Shown here in pieces: positions 1 through 8,213 of a DNA stretch of 64,000 nucleotides. This DNA is from Thermosipho sp. (in: thermotogales). Lineage in GTDB: Bacteria; Thermotogota; Thermotogae; Thermotogales; Fervidobacteriaceae. Every line of letters starts with the position of its first letter. Positions within the stretch are counted from its first letter, which is position 1. Made by a program: the position numbers and the translations under genes. The notes under the pieces were generated by a model. That model had not been told where the DNA came from. It searched no databases and saw only the letters and a program-made list of their open reading frames with translations. The stretch spans positions 310,001-374,000 of the forward strand of contig JACDOA010000001.1 in NCBI GenBank assembly GCA_017656335.1, read 5' to 3'.

Positions 1-797
1 GCATTTTCATCATTTTTTGCCATTTCTAAGGCTTCTTTCATGTTATTTGTGCCTAAATATGCAACAACACCACCTTTTCCTACAAACATCTTTTTTATTT
101 CTTTATGACTATACTTTCCAGAAAAACATAATTTTACAACATCACCTACAGGAAGCTCTCCCGTTCTTTCTGGACTAAATGGACCCTCATCATTAGCATT
201 ATTTACATCTATCATTTTCCCCTTCAAATGAGCAGTAACAGAAATACCTCCACCAAGATGGGCAACCACCATGTTGAGGTCTTCATATTTTTTACCTAAC
301 TCAGAAGCTACCTTTCTAGCAACAGCTTTTATATTCAATGCATGTGCAAGACTTAATCTTTCTATCTCTGGAATACCAGAAATTCTTGCTTCATCTATCA
401 TTTCATGTACTGAAACTGGATCGGTTATAAATACAGGGACTTTTCCATTTGACATTTCAAATCCAATTACTGCTGCAAGATTTGAAGCATGACTTACCTT
501 TGATTTATGTTTTAAATAATCAACCATCTCTTCATTAACCCTATAGGTTCCACTTTTTAATGGCGGTAAAATTCCTCCACGACAAGCTATAGCATCAAAA
601 TCCTCTAATTTGTATCCATATTCTTTCAAAAATTCAAAAATGGCTTTTTCTCTGTATTCTTTTTGCTTCATTAAAGAGTCAAATTTTTCCAAATCTTCTG
701 GAGGATGATGCAAGGTTTTTTGAATTTTTTTATTCTCATCCACAAAAATTGCCACCTTTGTACTTGTAGAACCTGGATTTATTACCAAAATTAACAC
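1..797 (-). CDS. buk: butyrate kinase (3' end outside window)
   Basis: Acetokinase/ASKHA-family kinase that makes butyryl phosphate (or a branched-chain acyl phosphate) from the acid and ATP, or the reverse in fermentation. Only the first 265 codons are present; the C-terminus lies before position 1. The protein opens with the phosphate-1 motif NPGSTSTK. Further on it has ACRGGILPPLKSGTY and the phosphate-2 motif VAHLGGGISV, all typical of Buk rather than AckA. Start is a GTG at 797, sharing one base with the TAG stop of the upstream aminotransferase, with AAGGGG upstream, so the two genes are probably translationally coupled. Butyrate versus branched-chain acid preference cannot be told from sequence. 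Confidence 0.92.
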   Translation of the reverse strand, partial: MLILVINPGSTSTKVAIFVDENKKIQKTLHHPPEDLEKFDSLMKQKEYREKAIFEFLKEYGYKLEDFDAIACRGGILPPLKSGTYRVNEEMVDYLKHKSKVSHASNLAAVIGFEMSNGKVPVFITDPVSVHEMIDEARISGIPEIERLSLAHALNIKAVARKVASELGKKYEDLNMVVAHLGGGISVTAHLKGKMIDVNNANDEGPFSPERTGELPVGDVVKLCFSGKYSHKEIKKMFVGKGGVVAYLGTNNMKEALEMAKNDEN

Positions 798-2032
798 TAT
801 ATCAACCCCTTGGATTTTCCATATGTAATTATTACCTCTTTTAATCTTTTAACACCTTCAATGATTTTTTCATGGGGTGGTAAACAGTAAGACATTCTCA
901 TTGAAGGAGATGGGCTATCATCTGGAGTAAATGCTTGTCCTGGAATGTAGAAAACTAATTTTTCCTTTGCAAATTCAAACATTTCCATAGTATCAAAACC
1001 TTCAGGCAATGTTACCCATGTAAATAATCCACCTTTAGGATTAATCCATTTAATTCCTTTTATATCTGAGAAATATTCATCAAAAGCTTTCATCATAGTA
1101 TCTTTTTTAGATTTATATAACTTTATTGTAGGTGTAATTTGTTGAATAAGGTCATATCTTTCCAAATATCTTGCTGCAATTCTCTGGGTTAAGGCAGAGC
1201 TACAAAGATCAGTTCCTTGTTTTGCCAAAACAAATTTTCTAACAATTTCTTTATCTCCTGCTACTGCTCCTATTCTCAATCCAGGAGCAAGAATTTTACT
1301 GAAAGTATTTAAAAGGACTACTCTTTCCATACCAGCAAGTTTAAAGAGGGAAGGAATATGTTCGCCTTCAAATCTTAATAATCCATATGGATCATCTTCT
1401 AAAATCAAAAGATCATATTTTTCGGCAAGTTCTATTATTCTCTTTCTTTTTTCTAATGAAAGTGTTACACCTGCAGGGTTATGAAAATTAGGTATAACAT
1501 AGATAAATTTTACTTTCTTAACTAAACCTTTGTTATCCAAATCTTTCAACTTTCTTTCCAAAATATCTACATTCATTCCATCATCTTCAATAGGAATAGT
1601 TATAAACTTTGACATTTGCATTTTAAAAGCACTGGCTGCTCCAAGATAAAATGGATTTTCCACAATAGCAATACTATCTTTATCTAGAAAGATTTTTCCA
1701 GCTAGTTCAAGAGCTTGTTGAGAACCCGTTGTAAACATAAAATTATCAACATCAAGATTTTTAATTCCGAAAATCTTATCAAATAAATTAACCATTTGTC
1801 TAGCTAATTCAGGATCACCTTCTGTGGTACTGTATTGAAGGACATAAGAATATTCTTTTTCAATAACTTCTGAAGCAATCCGAGCAAGCTCATTTCTAGG
1901 GAAAGTTTCAGGATCTGGAACACCACCACCAAAAGAGATAGAATTAGGTACGGAGGCGTACTTTAAAAGTTCTCTTATCAAAGACGAGCGCAAAGATTTA
2001 CCTAAAACCGAATATTTCTCCTCAAAATTCAT
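797..2032 (-). CDS. PLP-dependent class I/II aminotransferase (LysN/2-aminoadipate type)
   Basis: 411-aa fold-type I PLP enzyme transferring amino groups between an amino acid and a 2-oxo acid. The N-terminal SISFGGGVPDPETFP motif, TTGSQQAL, NPAGVTLS, LEDDPYG and the PLP-lysine motif NTFSKILAPGLRIG place it in the LysN / MocR-like catalytic domain group, without a DNA-binding domain. Full length for the family. ATG start at 2032 follows a GGAGGTGG ribosome-binding site. It is directly upstream of and coupled to butyrate kinase, suggesting a role in amino-acid fermentation (amino acid to 2-oxo acid to acyl phosphate). That role and the exact substrate are inference; aromatic or branched-chain amino acids are also possible. 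Confidence 0.9.
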   Translation of the reverse strand: MNFEEKYSVLGKSLRSSLIRELLKYASVPNSISFGGGVPDPETFPRNELARIASEVIEKEYSYVLQYSTTEGDPELARQMVNLFDKIFGIKNLDVDNFMFTTGSQQALELAGKIFLDKDSIAIVENPFYLGAASAFKMQMSKFITIPIEDDGMNVDILERKLKDLDNKGLVKKVKFIYVIPNFHNPAGVTLSLEKRKRIIELAEKYDLLILEDDPYGLLRFEGEHIPSLFKLAGMERVVLLNTFSKILAPGLRIGAVAGDKEIVRKFVLAKQGTDLCSSALTQRIAARYLERYDLIQQITPTIKLYKSKKDTMMKAFDEYFSDIKGIKWINPKGGLFTWVTLPEGFDTMEMFEFAKEKLVFYIPGQAFTPDDSPSPSMRMSYCLPPHEKIIEGVKRLKEVIITYGKSKGLI

Positions 2033-2336
2033 ATTTCCACCTCCAAATTTAACAAATATGTTATTTGTTATTATCTTCTAATCAAATTTGAAATTTTTTG
2101 CACATTGCAAAAAATTGCACGCAAAAAATTGCAAATTAATACAATTGAAAATATTCTATAATAAGTGTACAATAAATATGAGAAATAGTAAAACTTCAAA
2201 TTATAATGTTTTTTAGAAAAAATTCGCTTTATTAATCATTTATAATAAAAATTATTAAATTTCGGCATTTTATATTCCAGCGTTTTATTTTAAAATAATA
2301 AATGTAAAACATACCAAAAACTAGGAGGTGTATTAA
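2033..2336. other. 304-bp divergent intergenic region with repeats and promoter-like elements
   Basis: Separates the minus-strand aminotransferase/buk operon from the plus-strand aminotransferase/serA operon. No coding potential seen. It contains the 21-bp inverted repeat at 2050-2070, a tandem AAAAAATTGCA-like repeat at 2105-2134, and two TATAAT hexamers on the plus strand at 2157-2162 and 2241-2246. Neither hexamer has a convincing -35 at 17 bp. Promoters for both operons must lie here; I cannot assign them precisely. Confidence 0.5.
2050..2070. promoter_or_regulatory. operator-like inverted repeat in the leader of the aminotransferase-buk operon
   Basis: TAACAAAT and ATTTGTTA form perfect 8-bp arms around a 5-bp spacer, just upstream of the ribosome-binding site of the aminotransferase. 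Geometry fits a dimeric repressor site. No regulator gene is adjacent, so the protein that would bind is unknown. Confidence 0.4.
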
Positions 2337-3479
2337 ATGATTAAAAAGAACTATTTACTTGCCCCAGGTCCAACACCCGTACCTTCTGATATTCTACTAG
2401 AAGGAGCAAAAGAAACAATCCATCACAGAACACCACAATTTATTAGCATTCTTGAAGAAACCCTTGAAAATCTTAAATACTTATTCCAAACAAAAAATAG
2501 AGTATTTACTCTACTTTCATCTGGAACAGGGGCTCTTGAAGCTGCCGTTTCTAACCTTTTAAATCCTGGAGATAAAGCAATTATCGTAGAAGCTGGTAAA
2601 TTCGGTGAAAGATGGAGAGAAATCGCAGAAGCTTTTAATATTAATGTAGTTTCTTTAAAACTAGAATGGGGTGAAGCTGTAACTCCCGAACAAATAAAAG
2701 AAACAATTGAAAAACACCCCGATGCTAAAGCTGTTTTTACAACATATAGTGAAACCTCAACCGGAACAGTAATTGACCTTGAAGGAATTGCAAAAATTAC
2801 TCGTGACACTGACATTGTTTTGGTTACTGACGCTGTTAGCGCTTTGCTTGCAGAACCTTTAAAAATGGATGAATGGGGAATAGACGTCGTAGTAAGTGGT
2901 TCTCAAAAAGGAGTGATGCTCCCTCCTGGACTCGCATTCATCGCACTTAATGAAAAGGCTTGGAAATTAGTTGAAAATTCTAATAATTCCAAATATTATT
3001 TTGATTTAAAACAATACAACAAAAAATATCCTGATAATCCTTGGACACCTGGAGTAAACCTTATCTACATGCTTAGAAAAGCAATAAACATGATAAAAGA
3101 AGAAGGAATTGAAAACGTTTGGGAAAGGCACAAAGTTCTTGCTGATGCAACAAGAGCTGCAGTTAAAGCAATGGGGTTAGAATTGTTCTCTAAACGTCCA
3201 GGAAACGTTGCAACTGCAGTAAAAGTGCCAGAAGGCGTTGATGGAAATAAACTGACTAAAATTATGAGAGATAAATATGGAGTTACCATTGCCGGAGGAC
3301 AAGCACATCTTAAAGGAAAAATTTTCAGAATTTCTACATTAGGTTATCTCAGTATTTTTGACACAATTGTTGGGATTTCAGCTTTAGAATTTACATTGAA
3401 TGAGCTTGGTTACAAAGTCGAATTTGGAACTGGTGTTAAAGCAGCGCAGGAAGTGTTTTTCAAGGAGGTAAATAAATAA
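2337..3479 (+). CDS. class V aminotransferase (serine-pyruvate / alanine-glyoxylate / phosphoserine type)
   Basis: 380-aa PLP enzyme with the N-terminal [13 protein letters not shown] motif and HHRTPQF of the SPT/AGAT branch, and the PLP-lysine motif [17 protein letters not shown] start at 2337 after AGGAGGTG. It overlaps the next gene, a SerA-type dehydrogenase, by one base (TAATG). The pair therefore probably makes serine: SerA oxidises 3-phosphoglycerate and this enzyme aminates the product in place of a classical SerC. The family also includes alanine-glyoxylate and aspartate aminotransferases, so the in vivo amino donor is not certain. Confidence 0.9.
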   Translation: MIKKNYLLAPGPTPVPSDILLEGAKETIHHRTPQFISILEETLENLKYLFQTKNRVFTLLSSGTGALEAAVSNLLNPGDKAIIVEAGKFGERWREIAEAFNINVVSLKLEWGEAVTPEQIKETIEKHPDAKAVFTTYSETSTGTVIDLEGIAKITRDTDIVLVTDAVSALLAEPLKMDEWGIDVVVSGSQKGVMLPPGLAFIALNEKAWKLVENSNNSKYYFDLKQYNKKYPDNPWTPGVNLIYMLRKAINMIKEEGIENVWERHKVLADATRAAVKAMGLELFSKRPGNVATAVKVPEGVDGNKLTKIMRDKYGVTIAGGQAHLKGKIFRISTLGYLSIFDTIVGISALEFTLNELGYKVEFGTGVKAAQEVFFKEVNK

Positions 3480-4390
3480 TGAGAATTCATGTAAATGATC
3501 CTCTTGATAAACTTGCAATGGAAAAATTGAGATCTTCAGAATATGAGGTAACTGAAAACCACCTTGATAAAGACGAATTGATTAAAGAAATATCCAACAT
3601 TGATGTATTAGTTGTAAGAAGTGCTACAAAAGTTACTGCAGATATTATTGAAGCTGGGAAAAATTTAAAAATTATTGCTAGAGCCGGAACTGGATTAGAT
3701 AATGTCGATGTTGAAAAAGCTAAAGAAAAAGGAATAAAAGTATTAAATACACCCGGTGCTAACGGAATTTCTGTTGCTGAACTTACTATAGGATTAATGA
3801 TTTCATGTGCAAGACACATCGCCCAAGGGACTATTGATTTAAAGGAAGGAAAATGGACAAAAAAACAACTAAAAGGACATGAACTTTATAAAAGAACTGT
3901 TGGAATAATTGGTTTTGGAAATATTGGAAAAGAAGTTGCTAAAAGACTCTTGGCTTTTGAAATGAAAGTGCTTGCATACGATCCATTTGTAAAAGAAACA
4001 GAACTTGATGTTGAAATAGTTGATCTTGAAACAATCTTTAAGAAGTCCGACATTATAACTGTCCACGTTCCGTTAAATGAAAAAACAAAACATTTAATTG
4101 ATAAACATGCAATTGAAATGATGAAAGATGGAGTAATTATAATTAATGCTGCAAGAGGTGGAGTTGTTGATGAACAAGCATTATATGATGCTCTTGTTTC
4201 TGGGAAAGTATATGCAGCTGGTCTAGATGTTTTTGAAGTTGAACCACCTACTGATGAGCTAAGGGAAAAATTATTGGAATTACCCAATGTTGTTGCAACA
4301 CCTCATATAGGAGCCTCAACAGTAGAAGCACAACTGAGAGTTGGACAAATCATTGTAGAAAAAATCCTTGAAGAAATTAAAAAGTTATAA
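3479..4390 (+). CDS. serA: D-3-phosphoglycerate dehydrogenase, short form
   Basis: 303-aa NAD-dependent D-2-hydroxyacid dehydrogenase. The Rossmann motif GFGNIGKEVAKRL lies near residue 145, followed by RGGVVDEQALYDAL and GLDVFEVEPP, and the catalytic HIGAST near the C-terminus. It lacks the C-terminal ACT/regulatory domains of long SerA proteins, so feedback inhibition by serine through ACT is not expected. The ATG overlaps the stop of the class V aminotransferase, giving a two-gene serine biosynthesis operon ended by the terminator at 4417-4440. Other 2-hydroxyacid substrates are possible, but the neighbour supports 3-phosphoglycerate. Confidence 0.9.
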   Translation: MRIHVNDPLDKLAMEKLRSSEYEVTENHLDKDELIKEISNIDVLVVRSATKVTADIIEAGKNLKIIARAGTGLDNVDVEKAKEKGIKVLNTPGANGISVAELTIGLMISCARHIAQGTIDLKEGKWTKKQLKGHELYKRTVGIIGFGNIGKEVAKRLLAFEMKVLAYDPFVKETELDVEIVDLETIFKKSDIITVHVPLNEKTKHLIDKHAIEMMKDGVIIINAARGGVVDEQALYDALVSGKVYAAGLDVFEVEPPTDELREKLLELPNVVATPHIGASTVEAQLRVGQIIVEKILEEIKKL

Positions 4391-4416
4391 TAAACATTAG
4401 TAAAAATTATATAAAT

Positions 4417-4440
4417 AAAGCCCTCCGATTGGAGGGCTTT
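4417..4440. terminator. rho-independent terminator after serA (may also serve tRNA-Ala)
   Basis: Perfect 10-bp stem AAAGCCCTCC / GGAGGGCTTT around a GATT loop, followed by ATTTATT on the plus strand and TATTTAT on the minus strand. It lies between serA and the convergent tRNA-Ala gene. Confidence 0.85.
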
Positions 4441-4446
4441 ATTTAT

Positions 4447-4522
4447 TGGTGGAGCCGATGGGATTTGAACCCACGGCCTCTACCGTGCGAAGGTAGCGCT
4501 CTCCCATCTGAGCTACGGCCCC
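4447..4522 (-). tRNA. tRNA-Ala (anticodon CGC)
   Basis: Minus-strand 76-nt cloverleaf. Acceptor GGGGCCG pairs with CGGCTCC. The D arm contains TAGCTCAG, the anticodon loop TTCGCAC has CGC in the middle, the T loop is TTCAAAT, and CCA is encoded. It stands alone between serA and the YgeY-like gene. Confidence 0.95.
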
Positions 4523-4534
4523 ATTACAACTAAT

Positions 4535-4562
4535 AATTTAGCATAATATCTTCATTTGTCAA
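4535..4562 (-). promoter_or_regulatory. sigma-A promoter of tRNA-Ala
   Basis: On the minus strand TTGACA (4557-4562) is followed after 16 bp by TAAATT (4535-4540), which carries an extended TGC just upstream. The distance to the tRNA start at 4522 fits a short leader. Confidence 0.65.
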
Positions 4563-4651
4563 CAAAACTTTTAAACTTCCCAATATTTTAGTTTTTGTCA
4601 AATATTCTTTAAAATCGTTATTTTTTTTCTTTTTGTTTCATTTTTCATGTG

Positions 4652-4680
4652 TTTTTATTAGTTTTAAATAAAACTATAAT
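4652..4680 (+). promoter_or_regulatory. likely promoter of the ygeY-preA operon
   Basis: A perfect TATAAT at 4675-4680 lies about 28 bp upstream of the first start codon. The -35 region at 4652-4657 (TTTTTA) is weak. The 4523-4708 gap is otherwise T-rich with no gene. Confidence 0.4.
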
Positions 4681-4708
4681 ACAAACAAAAGATAAAGGAG
4701 GTGTTTCA

Positions 4709-5920
4709 ATGAATAAAGCTTTAGAATTTGCTTATAAATATCAAGACGATATTGTAAAGTTCATGAGTAAGCTTATAAAAGCAAAAAGTTATTCAGGAGA
4801 AGAAAAGGACGTTATTGAAGTTTTAAAGTTTGAAATGGAAAAAGTGGGATTTGATGAAGTTAAAATTGATGGTTTGGGAAACATAATAGGTAGAATAGGG
4901 AACGGCAAATACAAAATTGCAATGGATGCCCATATTGACACTGTAGATATTGGAAATGAAAAACTTTGGGAAAAAGATCCCTTCAGCGGGTATTATGATG
5001 ATAAATGGGTTTATGGTCGGGGAGCATCAGATCAAAAAGCCGGTATGTGCTCAATGGTTTATGGGACAAAAATTTTGAAAGATCTTGGCCTTTTAGATGA
5101 TTTTACACTTTATATAACCGGCACAGTTATGGAAGAAGATTGCGACGGACTTTGTTGGAGATATCTCATTGAAAAAGAAAATTTAAAACCTGATTTTGTT
5201 GTGATTACTGAGCCAACTTCGTTAAATATATACAGAGGCCATAGGGGAAGAATTGAATTTAGAATTAGAACCACAGGATTATCAGCTCATGCTAGTGCTC
5301 CCGAAAGAGGAATAAATGCAATTTACAAAATGGCAAAAATAATAAATGAAATTGAAAAATTAAACGATCGACTTAAAAGTGATTCTTTCCTTGGAAAAGG
5401 CACAATTGTTGTTTCACAGATTTTCTTTAAATCACCATCTCACAATGCTGTTCCAGATGAATGTGAAATTCAGATTGATAGAAGAATCACAGAAGGTGAA
5501 ACAAAAGAAACTGTTTTTGCTGAAATTAAAGATGTCTTTGAAAGAGCTGGCGTTGAAGATGCTGAAATTATTGAACTTGAATATAAAAAGCCTTCTTATA
5601 CTGGAGAAATTTTCCCTACTGAGAAATATTTCCCTGTTTGGAGTTTTCCAGAAGATAGCTTTATTGTTCAAGCAGCAAAAAAGAATTATATTGATGTTTT
5701 TGGAAAAGAGCCACTCATTGATAAATGGACTTTTTCCACCAATGGGACTGTCACAGCAGGTGTCTATGGAATTCCGACTGTAGGATTTGGACCAGGTGAA
5801 GAAAAATATGCTCATGCACCAAATGAAAAGGTTGAAATTGAACATCTTATTAAGGCTGCAGCTTTTTACGCAACATTTCCTAAAACAATTGTTAATCTTT
5901 TAAAAACAAGGAGGGGTTAA
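4709..5920 (+). CDS. YgeY-like M20 family metallopeptidase/amidohydrolase
   Basis: 403-aa M20 dizinc hydrolase. The metal and catalytic motif MDAHIDTVDIG is near residue 75, GRGASDQKAGMC follows, then MEEDCDG with the catalytic Glu, then a dimerisation domain with GLSAHAS. The C-terminal metal His is in GPGEEKYAHAPNE. Sequence and neighbourhood match YgeY, a predicted hydrolase in purine/ureide catabolic clusters. The open frame extends 20 codons further upstream, but the ATG at 4709 has AAAGGAGGTG at the right distance and is the likely start. First gene of a six-gene operon. The substrate is an N-acyl or N-carbamoyl amino compound by inference. Confidence 0.88.
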   Translation: MNKALEFAYKYQDDIVKFMSKLIKAKSYSGEEKDVIEVLKFEMEKVGFDEVKIDGLGNIIGRIGNGKYKIAMDAHIDTVDIGNEKLWEKDPFSGYYDDKWVYGRGASDQKAGMCSMVYGTKILKDLGLLDDFTLYITGTVMEEDCDGLCWRYLIEKENLKPDFVVITEPTSLNIYRGHRGRIEFRIRTTGLSAHASAPERGINAIYKMAKIINEIEKLNDRLKSDSFLGKGTIVVSQIFFKSPSHNAVPDECEIQIDRRITEGETKETVFAEIKDVFERAGVEDAEIIELEYKKPSYTGEIFPTEKYFPVWSFPEDSFIVQAAKKNYIDVFGKEPLIDKWTFSTNGTVTAGVYGIPTVGFGPGEEKYAHAPNEKVEIEHLIKAAAFYATFPKTIVNLLKTRRG

Positions 5921-5921
5921 G

Positions 5922-6911
5922 ATGTCTACATTTTTTAGAGGAAGACATTTTATAACAACACAAGATTTCACAAATGAAGAAATTGAACTTATGTTAGATC
6001 TTGCAAGAGATCTGAAAATTAAGTTCAGTCATGGGGAACCTACTCCATATCTCTTATATAAAACCCTGTTCTTAATTTTCTTTGATGAAAGCACTAGAAC
6101 AAGAAATAGTATGCAAGCAGGAATTGCACAATTAGGTGGAACTGGAATTTTCTTAACACCAGATAAGATGCAAATAGCTCACGGTGAGGTTGCTAAGGAT
6201 ACAGGAATAATTCTTTCGAGATTTGGTGATGGTATCGGAATTAGATTCTGTAAGTTTGGCGAAGGTAATAAATATTTAAATGAAATGGCAAGACATTCAA
6301 AAGCTCCAGTTATGAATTTGCAAGATGATGTTTACCATCCTTTCCAAGTAATGGCTGACCTTATGACAATTCAGGAAAGGTTTGGGAAAAATCTAAGAGG
6401 TCTTAAAGTCGGAATTAGCTGGGCATATGCAGAAAGTCATTTAAAACCATTATCCGTTCCACAATCTCAAATACTGTTGTTTACCAGATTTGGTATGGAT
6501 GTAACTTTAGCATATCCTGAAGGATTTGACCTTATGCCAGATATTGTTGAACAGGCAAAGAAAAATGCTGAAATGTATGGTGGTAAACTAGAGATTTCTC
6601 ACAAAATGGAAGATGCTTTTGTCGATGCCGATATTGTTATTCCCAAAAACTGGGGTGGTTTCTTTGTTTCAGATAATCCTGATGAAATCAGAGCAGAACA
6701 GGCAAAGCATAAAAACTGGATATGTACTGAAGAATTAATGAAATTAACTAAAAAACATTCAATTTACATGCACGCACTTCCTGCAGACAGAGGGAAAGAA
6801 GTCGTTAATAGTGTAATTGATGGCCCTCATTCTGTTGTATACGACGAGGCAGAAAATAGATTACATACAGCTAAATCAATAATGACATTACTTATGGGAG
6901 GAAGATTTTAA
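5922..6911 (+). CDS. YgeW-like carbamoyltransferase
   Basis: 329-aa member of the aspartate/ornithine carbamoyltransferase superfamily. The carbamoyl-phosphate site DESTRTRNSMQAGIAQLGG lies near residue 60 and the HPFQVMADLMTI motif near 140. The HALPAD region near 286 is followed by RGKEVVNSVIDG. These match the YgeW branch, whose natural substrate is unsettled, rather than ArgF or PyrB. The family could work in the degradative direction, releasing carbamoyl phosphate from a ureido compound. Start at 5922, 1 bp after the M20 gene, with GGAGGGG upstream. Confidence 0.85.
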   Translation: MSTFFRGRHFITTQDFTNEEIELMLDLARDLKIKFSHGEPTPYLLYKTLFLIFFDESTRTRNSMQAGIAQLGGTGIFLTPDKMQIAHGEVAKDTGIILSRFGDGIGIRFCKFGEGNKYLNEMARHSKAPVMNLQDDVYHPFQVMADLMTIQERFGKNLRGLKVGISWAYAESHLKPLSVPQSQILLFTRFGMDVTLAYPEGFDLMPDIVEQAKKNAEMYGGKLEISHKMEDAFVDADIVIPKNWGGFFVSDNPDEIRAEQAKHKNWICTEELMKLTKKHSIYMHALPADRGKEVVNSVIDGPHSVVYDEAENRLHTAKSIMTLLMGGRF

Positions 6912-6913
6912 AA

Positions 6914-8209
6914 ATGTATGATCTAGGTATTTTAAATGGAAAGTTGTATTTGGATGGAATTTTTATAAATGCAAATGTATATGTAAAATCCGGAAAAATC
7001 GTAGATATCTCCACAAATTATTTGCAGTGTAAAAAAGAAGTAGATGCAACCGGGAAGTTTGTTCTTCCCGGTTTTATTGATCCACATGTTCATTTTGAAC
7101 TAAACTCGGGAAAATATACCTCAGTAGATGATTTTGAAAGTGGAAGTATTTCCGCATTATTTGGTGGGGTTACAACAATTATTGATTTTTTAGATCCCAT
7201 TTCGAAACTAGAAGAATTAGAATATGCTTTTAAAAATCGTTTGTTTTCTGCTAAAAAATCATACGTTGATTATTCTTTTCACACTACTTTGGGAAATTTT
7301 AGTGGTGATTTAAGTGCTTTATTTAAAGAAATAAAGGAATTTGGCACAAAATCAGTAAAGGTTTTTACTGCTTATTCTTCAAGTAACCGAAGAACAAATG
7401 ATAAATTAATGTTTGAATTGTTTAAATTGTCAAAGATACATAAAATTCCAATTTTAATTCACGCTGAAAATGAAGATATGATCGTTGAAAATGTTCCAAT
7501 AAAAATGCACTCAAAGGCAAGACCTGAAATTTCTGAGATTTCCGAAATAATAAAGATTGCTGAATTTTTAAACCAAACAAAAGGAACTGCATATATTGTG
7601 CACACAACATGTGGAACCTCGATAGAAGAAGTAAAAAATAGATTTGATAATATTTTAAACAACAACTTATTCTTCGAAAGTTGCCCCCATTATTTTTATT
7701 TTGATGACAGTGTGTATGAAACTCAAAGTGGATATCTGTATGCAATGACTCCACCGCTTAGAAGCAGACGTGAAAAAGAAAAACTAAAAAATAACATTGA
7801 TAAGGTTTTTTCAATTGGAACTGACCATTGCTCATTTAATAAAAAGGATAAACGTAAAAGAAAAACGGGAAATCTTCCAATGGGAATTGGTGGAATTGAA
7901 CACTCTTTTGTTTTAACCTATTCTTTATTTGGCAAGAAAATAATTGAAAAATTCACAATAAATCCCGCAAAATTTTTTGGACTTTATCCACAAAAAGGAA
8001 CTTTATTACCCGGGGCAGATGCTGATATTGTAATATTTGATCCAAATTATAAAGGTATAATAAAAGAATCACATACTAAATCTGACTATGATCTATATCT
8101 GGGTATTCAAATAAAGGGAAAGATCGAAAAAGTATTTAAAAATGGAGCTTTAATAATTGAAGATGACAAATTAGTTAGAAAAAATAAAGGTAATTTTATC
8201 AGGAGGTAG
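6914..8209 (+). CDS. dihydropyrimidinase/hydantoinase-like amidohydrolase
   Basis: 431-aa cyclic amidohydrolase that would hydrate a ring such as a hydantoin or dihydropyrimidine to a carbamoyl amino acid. All expected metal ligands are visible: H58 and H60 (GFIDPHVHFE), carboxylated K149 (SVKVFTAY), H183 (LIHAEN), H230 (YIVHTTCG) and D304 (IGTDHCSF). Somewhat shorter than typical D-hydantoinases. It starts 2 bp after YgeW and its product would be a plausible substrate for the YgeY or YgeW neighbours. A perfect terminator-like hairpin lies inside codons 45-54 (see 7048-7077). Confidence 0.88.
   Translation: MYDLGILNGKLYLDGIFINANVYVKSGKIVDISTNYLQCKKEVDATGKFVLPGFIDPHVHFELNSGKYTSVDDFESGSISALFGGVTTIIDFLDPISKLEELEYAFKNRLFSAKKSYVDYSFHTTLGNFSGDLSALFKEIKEFGTKSVKVFTAYSSSNRRTNDKLMFELFKLSKIHKIPILIHAENEDMIVENVPIKMHSKARPEISEISEIIKIAEFLNQTKGTAYIVHTTCGTSIEEVKNRFDNILNNNLFFESCPHYFYFDDSVYETQSGYLYAMTPPLRSRREKEKLKNNIDKVFSIGTDHCSFNKKDKRKRKTGNLPMGIGGIEHSFVLTYSLFGKKIIEKFTINPAKFFGLYPQKGTLLPGADADIVIFDPNYKGIIKESHTKSDYDLYLGIQIKGKIEKVFKNGALIIEDDKLVRKNKGNFIRR
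7048..7077 (+). other. intragenic terminator-like hairpin in hydantoinase gene
   Basis: Perfect 10-bp inverted repeat AACCGGGAAG (7048-7057) and CTTCCCGGTT (7064-7073) around TTTGTT, followed by TTAT. It lies within the codons for TGKFVLPGF next to the metal-binding HxH. The codons used (ACC, GGG, CCC) are uncommon in the surrounding genes. Confidence 0.6.
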
Positions 8210-8213
8210 TAAT

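Noticed and set aside
2423-2815. Antisense open frame of 130 codons opposite the class V aminotransferase
   Set aside because: Shadow frame of a clearly real gene, without ribosome-binding site or recognisable protein.
4649-4708. 20-codon N-terminal extension of the M20 peptidase
   Set aside because: It would run through the -10 promoter hexamer and the ribosome-binding site; ATG 4709 is better supported.
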